In this document: piece after piece, positions 26,200 to 34,678 of the stretch
Numbering within the stretch: the stretch's first letter is position 1
Layout of the letters: each line of letters begins with the position of its first letter
Assembly (NCBI GenBank): GCA_913775525.1
Contig: CAJYLH010000023.1
Location: 1-64,000 of the forward strand
DNA: 64,000 bases
Reading direction: 5' to 3'
DNA from: an uncultured Chryseobacterium sp.
Lineage (GTDB): Bacteria; Bacteroidota; Bacteroidia; Flavobacteriales; Weeksellaceae
The notes under the pieces: generated by a model
Databases searched by the model: none
What the model saw: the letters and a program-made list of their open reading frames with translations, nothing else
What the model was told of the DNA's origin: nothing
Program-made: the position numbers and the translations under genes

Positions 26200-27345
26200 T
26201 TAATTGGCGTTGATAAAATCCTGCTCCTGCTTCGAAAGCAAAACGCCGGCTTCCTTATCTTCTTTCACAGGAATATTTTCCCAGATATTCTTATTAAAAT
26301 CAACCTTAGACATCAAACCTTTTCTGTCTGATTTGGTAAAGGTGTGATAAATAATCTCGGTGCTTAATTTTCTCTCATCGGTTATTCCGTCATGAATCAC
26401 CTTGAATTTATCTCCTGAAATTTTTTTCAGCGCCGGAACATAAGTGTCCCCTCTTTTATAGAAATCATAGGTAAGCAGGACGTCACCCAACTGAAATTCA
26501 TATTCTTTTCCTTCTGTATTCGTCCTTTTGTAAGAAGGATATCCGGTTTGCTGATAATAGACTTCATACAGGACTACAGCTTTATCCTTTTTGTTGTACT
26601 GCATCTCCCCTTCTATGGTAATCCCGCTTCCTGATTTTATATTAATCCCGATGACCTGTATATCCCCGTTTTCCGAAAGAAGCCTCCCTGAAGTTTTGGT
26701 ATTCTTCATTTTCATGTTGGATAAAAGCCTGTGTATTTCAAAATTGAAGAAAAAATCACCCATATCAGCATGTGAGAATTCATTGCTCTTGGCATTAAAC
26801 AGAGCTTTCCGGTCTCTTTTAAAATACCTGATATCGTTCAGCTGCATCTGCAAAATTTCATCGTAGTCTTTACGAAAACCATCCCTGAAGTTATAAGAAT
26901 TACTTTTGCTCCAGAGTTTGGCATCGGCAATCACCAGGAAGAACAGCCGGTTATTATCAAAACCCTTGGATTTGTACGTGATATCATACAAGGAAGGTTT
27001 ATCATAGTATCTTCTATGATAATTTTTTTGAAGATCTTCAAAGATGTTCTGAAGGTCTACATTGATGATCTTAACTTCTTCAATGTCTTTTACTGCGGGT
27101 TTAAGCAGTATGGTATTTTTAATATGGCTTTCTTTCTGAGCCTGATATCCCGGTGCAGATACTTCGAAGTTCCCCGGGTTGCCGTTCAGAGGAGCATATC
27201 CGTCTTCATTGGTATAGACCAGCTGGTCCTGAAAAATAATCCTTGCTCCTGCAACGGGCTGATGATTTTCTGCATCTACCACCTGTATTTTCTGAGCATA
27301 CAATAGAACTGAAGAGAATAGGAAAAGAATAAAAATCTGTTTCAT
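26200..27345 (-). CDS. Secreted protein with carboxypeptidase-like regulatory domain
   Basis: From the ATG at 27345 this is a 381-residue protein with a signal peptide (MKQIFILFLFSSVLLYAQ). A carboxypeptidase D regulatory-like fold follows (VVDAENHQPVAGARIIFQD, then NEDGYAPLNG), as found at the start of TonB-dependent receptors, but no barrel follows. The remaining part is beta-rich and unrecognised. The frame is open upstream to 27396, but a promoter -7 box lies inside that extension, which supports the shorter start. It is the first gene of a two-gene operon with the GLPGLI protein. Confidence 0.82.
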   Translation of the reverse strand: MKQIFILFLFSSVLLYAQKIQVVDAENHQPVAGARIIFQDQLVYTNEDGYAPLNGNPGNFEVSAPGYQAQKESHIKNTILLKPAVKDIEEVKIINVDLQNIFEDLQKNYHRRYYDKPSLYDITYKSKGFDNNRLFFLVIADAKLWSKSNSYNFRDGFRKDYDEILQMQLNDIRYFKRDRKALFNAKSNEFSHADMGDFFFNFEIHRLLSNMKMKNTKTSGRLLSENGDIQVIGINIKSGSGITIEGEMQYNKKDKAVVLYEVYYQQTGYPSYKRTNTEGKEYEFQLGDVLLTYDFYKRGDTYVPALKKISGDKFKVIHDGITDERKLSTEIIYHTFTKSDRKGLMSKVDFNKNIWENIPVKEDKEAGVLLSKQEQDFINAN

Positions 27346-27364
27346 GCATAGTTTTTTGACCGGA

Positions 27365-27396
27365 CAAATATAACCGCAAAAAAACACATAACTCAA
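27365..27396 (-). promoter_or_regulatory. Promoter of the GLPGLI operon
   Basis: On the minus strand TTG (27396-27394) and TATATTTG (27372-27365) are 21 bases apart, a reasonable match to the Bacteroidota consensus. Transcription would begin near 27358, inside the longer open frame, so it also decides the start codon at 27345. Confidence 0.6.
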
Positions 27397-27502
27397 CAGA
27401 TTTTGAAATATTTAATACTATTTAAATATTTTTAACTTTTGGGATGTTTTATGAAACCGGAATGACACTGCATGAATATCCAAACCGGTGCTTATAAGCA
27501 AA

Positions 27503-27528
27503 AAAACAAAGCCGGCTTAACAGCCGGC
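27503..27528 (-). terminator. Terminator of the histone H1-like gene
   Basis: Perfect 7-bp stem GCCGGCT (27511-27517) / AGCCGGC (27522-27528), loop TAAC, followed on the minus strand by TTTGTTTTTTT. Confidence 0.8.
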
Positions 27529-27535
27529 TCCATTA

Positions 27536-27712
27536 TTATTTTTTAGACTCCTCAACAGAAACTTTTCTGAAATCCTTGAACAGTTTGCTAAGTTCTAAAG
27601 CTGACTTACGGGCTCTTGTCCCTGCTGCTTTGTTTCCTTTTTCAGCCTGTTGGCTAGCTTCAGTTGTAAAAGCTTCAAATTCCGCGTTGATTTTTTCAAT
27701 TAATTCTTTCAT
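27536..27712 (-). CDS. Histone H1-like DNA-binding protein (58 aa)
   Basis: A 58-residue basic protein: start MKELIEKINAEFEAFTTEAS, then a lysine/arginine-rich middle GNKAAGTRARKSALELSKLF. This is the short histone H1-like family found in most Bacteroidota, thought to bind DNA as a nucleoid protein. It is two predicted helices joined by a Gly/Ala/Arg linker, without the long lysine-rich tail of longer relatives. The gene stands alone between its own promoter and terminator, fitting a strongly expressed product. Confidence 0.85.
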   Translation of the reverse strand: MKELIEKINAEFEAFTTEASQQAEKGNKAAGTRARKSALELSKLFKDFRKVSVEESKK

Positions 27713-27732
27713 TATTTATAAAATTTAGGCTG

Positions 27733-27740
27733 CAAATATA
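27733..27740 (-). promoter_or_regulatory. -7 box of the histone H1-like gene
   Basis: TATATTTG on the minus strand, an exact TAnnTTTG match, 20 bases before the start codon. The -33 box is weak. Confidence 0.6.
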
Positions 27741-28441
27741 GGTTTTATGGTGATTCCAGCCTAATGGTAAAGGGAAAATTTAGTATAATTAATAAAATTT
27801 AATGCATCATTTGGGCTGTTTTTGACAAAGTTCCGTATGATCACCCATTTTAACCGCGTAAAACTGCAAAAGAATCATAATTTTTTACTGGCCGGATTTA
27901 ATCTCCACTTATCATATCAAATGCTCCTTTCCATCTTTTAACAGATTGCATGCAATAGATCTTTTCTGTTAAAACTGAGTTCATATCATAAAAACAAAAC
28001 CACCATAAAATACTGAAATAAGCTGTTTCTTAAAATAATATTAAAAGTAGTTTTCATCATATTTATGGCATAATTTTGACTGATAAGAATATACTCATGT
28101 TTAATTTGAGTTTTCATGGTTATTAGTTTTTATCCCCGGCCCACCCGGGGATTTTTTTATACCTATTATCAGCTATGATATATTGACATCAGTTCAATCT
28201 ATCTGTTCTAAAACAGATAGATGTTTCGGATTCCCTGATTAAGATTTGAAATAAGGACGAGACTTATCTCCTATATCTATAGAGTGATATCGCAAGGAGC
28301 ACAGTGAAGAATAACTGGAAATTTTCTGCCGGTTAACAGATCAAAGAAATATATAGCAAACAGCTTAGACTCAGCTGGTCTGTGTTTAACGAAATTGAGA
28401 TGTAAGAGTCCGGAAGACTTAAGATATTGGCTTATTGCTCA
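27741..28441. other. Long gene-poor region with a small transcription unit
   Basis: No conventional gene is supported on either strand. The stretch contains a -7 box and strong terminator that may bound a short RNA (28071-28158), and a perfect 11-bp inverted repeat ATCTATCTGTT / AACAGATAGAT at 28197-28222, loop CTAA. The remainder is AT-rich with no clear signal. Confidence 0.5.
28071..28158 (+). ncRNA. Candidate short transcript with strong terminator
   Basis: TAATTTTG (28071-28078) fits the -7 consensus. About 55 bases later comes a perfect 7-bp GC-rich hairpin TCCCCGG / CCGGGGA (28133-28151) followed by seven T. The transcript would be roughly 75 bases. Inside it only a 9-codon ORF (28097-28126) is present. 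The -33 box is poor. It could be a small RNA, a leader peptide unit, or a decayed gene end. Confidence 0.4.
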
Positions 28442-29020
28442 TTATACTGCTTCCTGGTCAAACTTTATTTTATCCAGCTCCAGCTTGAAGCATCCGAGAA
28501 TAAATTCACTGTAATACAGCTGTGCCTTTAAAGGAAGCGTACGGGAATGCAGGTCTAATTTTTCCGAAAGGATAATTTTCCCGTGGCGTGATATGGAAAA
28601 GAATGCATACAGCTTATTCTGGGATTCTTTAACAGGAACCGTATAGCCTGTTACAGCAATAGACCAGTCACTTTCGTATCTCGATGCGACTTCCAGAGCC
28701 ATCTCCTCAGCTATATTCGGGGATACTCCGTTGCAGAAAGCTGCTTCATCATCGCTGATATGGAAAAGGCTGATGTTTTCTTCAAGCGTGTAAGCGGTCA
28801 TCCCTCCTTTAAAAAACCGCCCAGCATCCTTAACCTGAGAAAAAGAGAACTGTAAAAAACCTGAAGTAACGCTTTCCGCAACTGCAACCGTTTCATTTAA
28901 AGCTACAAGCTCATCCCCTATGAACTCCAGAAGATTCTGCAGTTCCACAAGAAAATGAACAAATGATTTTACATGAATCTGTTCAATGGTTAGATCTATT
29001 TTTGAAGGTTTTAAAATCAT
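28442..29020 (-). CDS. CinA-like (PncC-type) protein
   Basis: This 192-residue protein matches the CinA C-terminal domain, the nicotinamide-nucleotide amidase fold. The N-terminal signature region reads AVAESVTSGFLQFSFSQVKD where the family has AES(C)TGG. FFKGGMTAYTLEENISLF and a late AVTGYTVPV follow the usual pattern (F.GGVVTYSNEAK; AVTGIAGP). Key positions are altered, for example TSG for TGG and the loss of GPGG, so activity is doubtful. It is a stand-alone version without the N-terminal CinA domain. It could serve in NMN salvage if active. Confidence 0.75.
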   Translation of the reverse strand: MILKPSKIDLTIEQIHVKSFVHFLVELQNLLEFIGDELVALNETVAVAESVTSGFLQFSFSQVKDAGRFFKGGMTAYTLEENISLFHISDDEAAFCNGVSPNIAEEMALEVASRYESDWSIAVTGYTVPVKESQNKLYAFFSISRHGKIILSEKLDLHSRTLPLKAQLYYSEFILGCFKLELDKIKFDQEAV

Positions 29021-29259
29021 ACAGCAAACGTTTTATTGTACCGTTTCTTTTTCATTTGACGTTCTCCATATTCCAGTTACAATATCCTGCAGATAATTAA
29101 CAGACGAGAAATACAGCTATTTGTGTTGGTGTTGTAGAGCATATCTAAAATCAAGCCATTATTTGCTAAAGAATAAATATTTAACAGCCGGATAAACTCC
29201 TGTTACCGATCAGTTTAGCACAGATGGTATGAATTGATCCAACCCTATAAGAGCCAGCT

Positions 29260-29427
29260 TTAAATTTTGAGTTTTTTGCGTATGCTTAAAGAATGGATAA
29301 GCTGGGTAATGATCACAATTGCTACGGGAACTATGATAATCATCAGAATATCAGAGATGCACTGCAGCGTTGAAGGATCTATATGAAAAGGGTGTATATC
29401 TTGCATGGGAATAATCGTTGGTTTCAT
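29260..29427 (-). CDS. Possible small membrane protein
   Basis: A 55-residue reading from ATG at 29427 has one clear hydrophobic helix (ISDILMIIIVPVAIVIITQL) followed by a basic tail (SIRKKLKI). The frame is open to 29484. It has no recognised family and no neighbours in an operon. It is kept because of the clean membrane topology, but it could be chance. Confidence 0.35.
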   Translation of the reverse strand: MKPTIIPMQDIHPFHIDPSTLQCISDILMIIIVPVAIVIITQLIHSLSIRKKLKI

Positions 29428-29659
29428 CACATTTTTTCTTAACCGTTTTACCCTGCTCTGAAAAGAACAGACAAAAACTTCCATTATGATTAAATCAAAA
29501 TATCCGCCAAATTGTTATTTCATTGACGATTCCTTATCTCATCAAAGCAGAAAAACACATTCGATAATAGTATATGATTGATCATCAGGATCAATGGTAT
29601 ATCAAAACTATACACAGCATCAAAAGAACTCCTGACAAGCAGTTGTCATCATACCATCT

Positions 29660-29667
29660 TACCTTTG
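29660..29667 (+). promoter_or_regulatory. -7 box of the VOC protein gene
   Basis: TACCTTTG, exact match to TAnnTTTG, 15 bases before the chosen start at 29683; a TTGTC lies upstream but closer than usual. It supports the internal start. Confidence 0.5.
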
Positions 29668-29682
29668 AGGAAATTTAAAATT

Positions 29683-30108
29683 ATGAATATGAATTTAGTT
29701 TCTCTACGCATCATCACAGCAGATATTGATGCATTGCTACCGTTTTATGAAGAAGTTACAGGGATTAAAGCCATCCGGTACACTCCTGACTTTGCAGAAT
29801 TGCAAACGCCGACTGCTACGCTTGCGATAGGGACTACCAAAACCCTTCAGTTTTTTGGTGGTGAATCTGTTGCAGAACCTGCGGCAAATCGGACGGCTAT
29901 CATAGAATTCCTGGTCAGTGATGTAGAACAGGTATTTGAGCGGTTAAAACATTCCCTGTCTCCTTACCTTGTGCAGGAGCCTACGGTGATGCCTTGGGGA
30001 AATCAATCGCTGTTGTTCAGGGATCCGGATGGCAATCTGGTCAACTTCTTTACTCCGGTAACAGAAGCGGCGGCTGAAAAATTCAGGTCATATACAGAAA
30101 CAAAATAA
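29683..30108 (+). CDS. VOC (glyoxalase/bleomycin resistance) family protein
   Basis: From the ATG at 29683 this is a 141-residue vicinal-oxygen-chelate protein with two beta-alpha-beta-beta-beta modules. LRIITADIDALLPFYEEVTG opens the first and FLVSDVEQVFERLKH the second, and LFRDPDGNLVNFFTPV is the typical metal-site end. The superfamily includes lyases, dioxygenases and antibiotic-binding proteins; substrate unknown. The frame is open to 29578 with a TTG, but the promoter box at 29660 excludes that extension. Confidence 0.87.
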   Translation: MNMNLVSLRIITADIDALLPFYEEVTGIKAIRYTPDFAELQTPTATLAIGTTKTLQFFGGESVAEPAANRTAIIEFLVSDVEQVFERLKHSLSPYLVQEPTVMPWGNQSLLFRDPDGNLVNFFTPVTEAAAEKFRSYTETK

Positions 30109-30130
30109 TTTACCACTGCATAGGCCGGCA

Positions 30131-30161
30131 AAACAATCTGCTTCGATACAGCAGATTGTTT
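30131..30161. terminator. Terminator of the VOC gene
   Basis: Perfect 12-bp stem AAACAATCTGCT / AGCAGATTGTTT, loop TCGATAC, with T-rich 3' side on plus and A-rich 5' side. It may also serve the converging ASCH gene. Confidence 0.8.
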
Positions 30162-30200
30162 TATAAGAATATATCATTGGCTGATATCGGACTGATGATC

Positions 30201-30790
30201 CTATTTTTTACTTTCAGTAAGCTTCTTCAGGTATTCACTGCCTAAAGGAGAGATCTCATAACCGACCGTGTGGCTGATGGTCAGTCCCATATTTTTCAGC
30301 TTCCGGATATTCAGCTTCAGCCATTCTTTTTCAAAACCGGTCAAATTTGCAATACCAGCAGCAGGGAGATGCGGATGGTCTTTAATGCTTACTAAAACCT
30401 GTTTCGTCCACTGCCCGTTCTTACTGTACTGATCTAGACGTTCTAATTTTCTGCTGATATCTTCAAACTGCTGATCCGAGAGTTCTGCCTGCTCCCTGAG
30501 CTTGATCCTTGGGTCTTCAGCATGGTAATGAAGGGCTATTTTGAAAATTTCCCTGCATGATTATGGTGAAATGATTTCAATAGCTGCTTTTTATTGGTAA
30601 ATCCTGCCTGTAGCGCCTCATCACCTGTGATGTGATCTTCATGAACCGTCTCAATGCTGTCAATTTTCAGCAGGCCGACAGAGGTATTCAGATGGCTCCC
30701 TTTTTTAACGGATGCCTTTTGCCATTGACGAAATGCCAGTATGATCTTTCCTTCCCTGATTCCTTTTAAATGTACATCTTTGAAAAGCAT
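30201..30790 (-). pseudogene. ASCH-domain protein gene with a one-base frameshift
   Basis: The first frame (30790 to 30536) encodes an ASCH domain, a fold linked to RNA binding, with VHLKGIREGKIILAFRQWQK. It hits a TAG right after HHNHAGK. The second frame runs open from about 30545 to a stop at 30201-30203 and reads FKIALHYHAEDPRIKLREQA, then a winged-helix-like tail (NIRKLKNMGLTISHTVGYEI). Adding one A in GGGAAATTTTC joins both into one protein of about 198 residues. Either the gene is recently broken or the assembly has a one-base error. No canonical slippery heptamer is in the right phase. Confidence 0.75.
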
Positions 30791-30867
30791 AAGTATATTT
30801 TTTTGTTTACATCAGATCGATAATGACACCATTCTCCAGGCTGTGCCGAGTGAATACTACAGGCCAT

Positions 30868-32010
30868 TTATGACAGGCTTATGCTGCGCTCTTTACTGCT
30901 ATTGACCACAGGATTGGCATACATAGCAAGAAAGCTCTTCTTGAGTTCTGCGTCTGAGCAGTCGATCCGCATTTCTAAGCGGCGTTCAAACAGCTGCTTT
31001 TCTTCCTTTGTATAATATCCCGAATACTGATCCGTATTATTCAGCAAATCGAAAGCAATGTAATTCGTTGGCCAGAGCCTGTAATGCTGAATGATGGAAT
31101 GGTCTATCAGTTTTGCAACCGCCTGAAGCTGCTTATTTTTGCCTTCAGAGGCGCAGTCCAGCTGATCGAACTCTGAATCCAGGACTTTACCCGCGTGCAG
31201 ATGGATGCGTTTTTTCTGGCCCAGGATTCCGCTCAGCATGGTTTTAAAATCTTCGTCACTGCTTTTGATATAGACTTCATTTTTGGATTTGGCCATAATC
31301 TGCGGCATCTTGAGCGCATCAGTAGGATCATATTCATATGAAATGGAGAGCGGAACGATTTTGAGCTTTTTGAAAAATTCGGGAAGCGGCTGTCCTTCTG
31401 CTGCCATTGCCAGCATCTTGAGCACGCCCTGCTGGGTCGCATCATTGCCGTCTTTGGTACGGCCTTCCCGCTGAGCGATCCAGACCGAACGGTTTTCGGA
31501 ATGCAGCAAGTAGTCTATATATTCTGACATCAGTTTGGAGCTTTCCAGCTGTTCCCGCACGGATAAGCCGCGCTGGACTAAAAAGTTCCGGTTCAGCTTT
31601 GCCAGGACATGCAGAAAGGTCTTCTGGACAAGATTATCTCCGATAGCGGAAGAAGTCATGATCAGTCCTTTATCCAGAAGGACAAGATTGAGCAGTGAAG
31701 TGTCCAGGACAATATCCCGGTGATTGGAGATGAACAGGTAAGCGGTATTTTGATCCAGCTGATCGAATCCTGAGGTTGACAAACCTTCTGAACTCTGGCG
31801 GATGATCTGCCGTACGGTCTGTGCTATAAAACGTTGCTGGAAATCACTTATGGAATGGATGTCTTTAAACTGATTTAGCCAAAATTCTTCTTCTTTATCC
31901 GGAAACGTGAACTGCATCAGTGTTTTCATCATCGGATGCCTTGCTATACTGTTTAAAGCATTATTCACTTCATGATCATCATACGGCCTGATCTCATCGA
32001 ATTTCGACAT
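30868..32010 (-). CDS. Acyltransferase of the PlsC-like (lysophosphatidate acyltransferase) family
   Basis: This 380-residue protein has an acyltransferase core at about 75-250. ISNHRDIVLDTSLL carries the histidine/aspartate motif, QRGLSVREQLES resembles the FxxR region, and VWIAQREGRTKDG matches the substrate-binding EGxR motif. Such proteins acylate glycerophosphate or lipid intermediates at the inner membrane face. There is no clear membrane helix, and the C-terminal 130 residues are unassigned. Its promoter is duplicated elsewhere in the window (41659-41687). Confidence 0.8.
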   Translation of the reverse strand: MSKFDEIRPYDDHEVNNALNSIARHPMMKTLMQFTFPDKEEEFWLNQFKDIHSISDFQQRFIAQTVRQIIRQSSEGLSTSGFDQLDQNTAYLFISNHRDIVLDTSLLNLVLLDKGLIMTSSAIGDNLVQKTFLHVLAKLNRNFLVQRGLSVREQLESSKLMSEYIDYLLHSENRSVWIAQREGRTKDGNDATQQGVLKMLAMAAEGQPLPEFFKKLKIVPLSISYEYDPTDALKMPQIMAKSKNEVYIKSSDEDFKTMLSGILGQKKRIHLHAGKVLDSEFDQLDCASEGKNKQLQAVAKLIDHSIIQHYRLWPTNYIAFDLLNNTDQYSGYYTKEEKQLFERRLEMRIDCSDAELKKSFLAMYANPVVNSSKERSISLS

Positions 32011-32020
32011 AGTTATATTT

Positions 32021-32049
32021 AAAAATTAAATGGTTTGTAAAATAACAAA
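32021..32049 (-). promoter_or_regulatory. Promoter of the acyltransferase gene (copy A of a repeat)
   Basis: On the minus strand TTTG (32049-32046), 17 bases, then TAATTTTT (32028-32021). It is part of a segment of about 95 bp (32011-32108) repeated at 41649-41744. The leader would be under 10 bases. Confidence 0.6.
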
Positions 32050-32155
32050 AATTTTGCCGGGTATGCGGCCTAATTTATATTTTAATTATGTATCGAACTA
32101 CGGTTGTTTTTTACCAGATGAAATGCATCATATTTACTGGTATACATTTGAATAT

Positions 32156-32968
32156 TTAATCCTTTTGATGATGGATAGCCTTTCTTAAAAATTGGTCATC
32201 AAATGTTCTCGGAAAAGGATTGCAAATCCATTTTTTGTAATAACGAACCAGCATATGAAAGGTATTAAAGCCCGCACCGGAAAATATTTTCTCCGCATGG
32301 TACAACAAGGATTGAGAAGGTTTCTGATGGTAAAGAACCAGGTCTCCGGAGCTGATAGTTTCCAGCGGAATAGCGGTGACCGTTAAAATGATAATTTTCT
32401 GATGGGTCCTGTACATCTTCGCAAGCTTGTAAAGATGAAGCACTTCCGTTAAAGGCTGACTATGGATGATGAGGTAATACGGTGTTTCAATCGGTATATC
32501 AATGTCTTCTGAAACTTTTTCCTGATCCTCTGAATAAAGTATTTTCCGGGATTGAAGCTGAGGGAGTCCTGCCCCTTTTTCCATGATAAAGATCTCATCA
32601 AAATCAGGGATATCAGGATTTTTGTCAAAATAAGAATTCGATAAAATCCTCGACAGTAAGATTTTTTTTCCTTGAAAATGACTTAACAATGAAGACAATT
32701 CGCCATAAAACCCGGCAGGAAAAGCATCTACTATAAAGGTACGGACATTATTTTCAGAGATTAAATTTCTGACAAAAGGCAGAAATTGCGCAGAAGAAAA
32801 AAACAGACTTTCTTTCTGAATTATAGTCCAGCCCGATTCCCAGAATTCCGGAAACTCCGAATTGGTCAATAGAATACAGCGCTCCGAAGCATAATTTTGA
32901 CGTTTCAGAAAAGAGGCCACCCTTTTGAGATGACCTAATCCTGAACCATATGCATAGATCAGCATCAC
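32156..32968 (-). CDS. Predicted glycosyltransferase (MurG/GT28-like fold)
   Basis: This 270-residue protein opens with AYGSGLGHLKRVASFLKRQN, the glycine/histidine loop of GT-B transferases that take nucleotide sugars. It ends with SLLYHAEKIFSGAGFNTFHM, resembling the acceptor-side loop with the G-x-N/G motif of UDP-GlcNAc-type enzymes. It is shorter than MurG (about 350), so the C-terminal domain is compact. It overlaps the preceding lipoprotein gene by 4 bases and is the last gene of a seven-gene operon with two GT4 enzymes. Sugar and acceptor are unknown. Confidence 0.7.
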   Translation of the reverse strand: MMLIYAYGSGLGHLKRVASFLKRQNYASERCILLTNSEFPEFWESGWTIIQKESLFFSSAQFLPFVRNLISENNVRTFIVDAFPAGFYGELSSLLSHFQGKKILLSRILSNSYFDKNPDIPDFDEIFIMEKGAGLPQLQSRKILYSEDQEKVSEDIDIPIETPYYLIIHSQPLTEVLHLYKLAKMYRTHQKIIILTVTAIPLETISSGDLVLYHQKPSQSLLYHAEKIFSGAGFNTFHMLVRYYKKWICNPFPRTFDDQFLRKAIHHQKD

Positions 32969-33576
32969 TTTTTCTGATACAGAAATTCGGTAAGAAGCAA
33001 TAATCTTTGATCCATCGGAATCTGATCGATACTCAATATCCCCAAAGCAAAGCTGTCAGAAGTTTTTGAAATTTTGTAGGCAGGCTGCCCGTTGACAGAG
33101 ATTTCATTTCCTGTCATCTTCATGGTACTGATGACTTTTCCGTCTTTAGACACTTCGATGGCGCCGTTATTATTCTTAATTTCATAAGGATTCAGATTCT
33201 CTTCGTTATCGGCAATTTTAATTTTGTCCGGATAGGTTTTTACTTTCCAGAGAAGTTTGGAACCTGCATCTCTCAGCTTGTAGGTATCATCTTTCAGCTT
33301 CACTTCGTACCGTTGCGTACCATTGCTGTAATATTTCCTTTTATCCTCTTTTTCTTTTGCTGTATACGTTTCCGATCCGATCTGAACTTTCGGAGGGTTC
33401 ACCGTAAAACCAGCGATTGCCTTCCCGGCTTTATCGGAAAGAATGTAATCTGCTGTATAGCCGCCGGCTTTGGTTTCTGTTTTCTCAGTAGCTGGAGGAT
33501 TAGCGGCCGGGGCTTCTTTTTTGCAGGAATTCAAGCTTAAGAAAGACACCAGAAACAGGATTGTCATTTTTTTCAT
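32965..33576 (-). CDS. Lipoprotein of the glycan operon
   Basis: This 203-residue protein has a lipoprotein signal (MKKMTILFLVSFLSLNSC, Cys18), then a Pro/Ala-rich linker. The beta-rich remainder (GYTADYILSDKAGKAIAGF, VQIGSETYTAKEKEDKRKYY) is not recognised. It overlaps both neighbouring genes by 4 bases, so it is tightly coupled to the two glycosyltransferases. It could be an envelope partner of the glycan made by this operon. Confidence 0.78.
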   Translation of the reverse strand: MKKMTILFLVSFLSLNSCKKEAPAANPPATEKTETKAGGYTADYILSDKAGKAIAGFTVNPPKVQIGSETYTAKEKEDKRKYYSNGTQRYEVKLKDDTYKLRDAGSKLLWKVKTYPDKIKIADNEENLNPYEIKNNNGAIEVSKDGKVISTMKMTGNEISVNGQPAYKISKTSDSFALGILSIDQIPMDQRLLLLTEFLYQKK

Positions 33577-34673
33577 AAGAATAGATTTAGGTAGTTCTGT
33601 ATTTCGTTTTGTTCTGTAAACTTTTGATTAACCGTGTTATATAGCTCATTTTTCATCAGTTCCTTTTTATCCTCAGCTAAATGATGGTGATGAATCAAAA
33701 CATCCAGCAATGCATTGGCTTCCAGAGGATGATATAAAAGCCCTGATTTTCCATGCCTGATGACGTCCGGAATACCGCCAACTTCAGAAGCAATAATGAG
33801 CTTTTTTGACGCACCGGCTTCTAATAAAACATTAGGCATACCATCATACAAAGACGGAATACACACTATGTCTGCCATCGCATAAAAGCTGCGCATTTCG
33901 TATTTGGAGGCAAATGGAAAGAGTTTGACCTGCAAATCAAAATTATCGATAAAGAGTTTGACTTCTTCAGGCAGATCACCGATCAGCCAGAGTTCATAGT
34001 CACCTTTACAATGAAATTGATCAAAAGATTCGATGAAATGGCGGATTCCCTTCTTGAATTTAAGTTGCCCGGCAATAAGGATAACCTTTTTGTCCGTTAG
34101 GCCTTTTTTTCGCTGGTTAGTCTTCTCTTTTTCATGTTCATTCAGGCTCCAGAAAGAGGCATCAATTCCGTTCGGTGTATAAACCACCTTTTTTGAAGGG
34201 AACAATTTTTCAATTTTTTCCTGTTTCTCTGTACAGACAGACAATATAGCCTCCGAATGTTCCAGGGCATAAAAAAGCGAGTTTCTTTTCCTGGAAAATA
34301 AACCTTCGTCAAAATCGTTTCCCCGGATACAGGTGTACAAAGGTTTCCTAAAAAACTGACTGATAACAGGCGTCCACATTATAGGCAGATATCCGCCAAA
34401 GGCAACAATCGCATCAACCTCTAAAAATTCCTTTTTCTTTTCCAGGAATAATGTCGCCAGATTCAGCGTATATTCTTCTGTATCATAGATTCCGAGTGCG
34501 CTGTAGTTTCCGCCGGTTTCCGTTTTTATCACATAAGGCTTCTGCCGGTTGGAAAAATGCAGGACGTGGACTTCACAACCTTTTCTTTTCAGGTTCCGGA
34601 CAATCCTTCCGCAGGATTCTGCCATTCCGCCTCTGGACGGAGGATAGTTTTGGGTTACCAGCAATATTTTCAT
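33573..34673 (-). CDS. Glycosyltransferase family 4 protein
   Basis: A 366-residue GT-B enzyme. N-terminal acceptor domain: TQNYPPSRGGMAESCGRIVR, the usual glycine-rich loop. C-terminal donor domain: VILIAGQLKFKKGIRHFIES (donor-site loop start), then VCIPSLYDGMPNVLLEAGAS, the E-x7-E motif of retaining GT4 enzymes. It probably transfers a hexose from a nucleotide sugar to a lipid-linked or polysaccharide acceptor in the cytoplasm. It overlaps the lipoprotein gene and lies 5 bases after the zinc-ribbon gene. Confidence 0.9.
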   Translation of the reverse strand: MKILLVTQNYPPSRGGMAESCGRIVRNLKRKGCEVHVLHFSNRQKPYVIKTETGGNYSALGIYDTEEYTLNLATLFLEKKKEFLEVDAIVAFGGYLPIMWTPVISQFFRKPLYTCIRGNDFDEGLFSRKRNSLFYALEHSEAILSVCTEKQEKIEKLFPSKKVVYTPNGIDASFWSLNEHEKEKTNQRKKGLTDKKVILIAGQLKFKKGIRHFIESFDQFHCKGDYELWLIGDLPEEVKLFIDNFDLQVKLFPFASKYEMRSFYAMADIVCIPSLYDGMPNVLLEAGASKKLIIASEVGGIPDVIRHGKSGLLYHPLEANALLDVLIHHHHLAEDKKELMKNELYNTVNQKFTEQNEIQNYLNLFL

Positions 34674-34678
34674 AAAAC

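Noticed and set aside
30536-30560. Programmed -1 frameshift in the ASCH gene
   Set aside because: The A/T run does not form an X-XXY-YYZ heptamer in the reading phase and no downstream pseudoknot is evident; a one-base indel is simpler.
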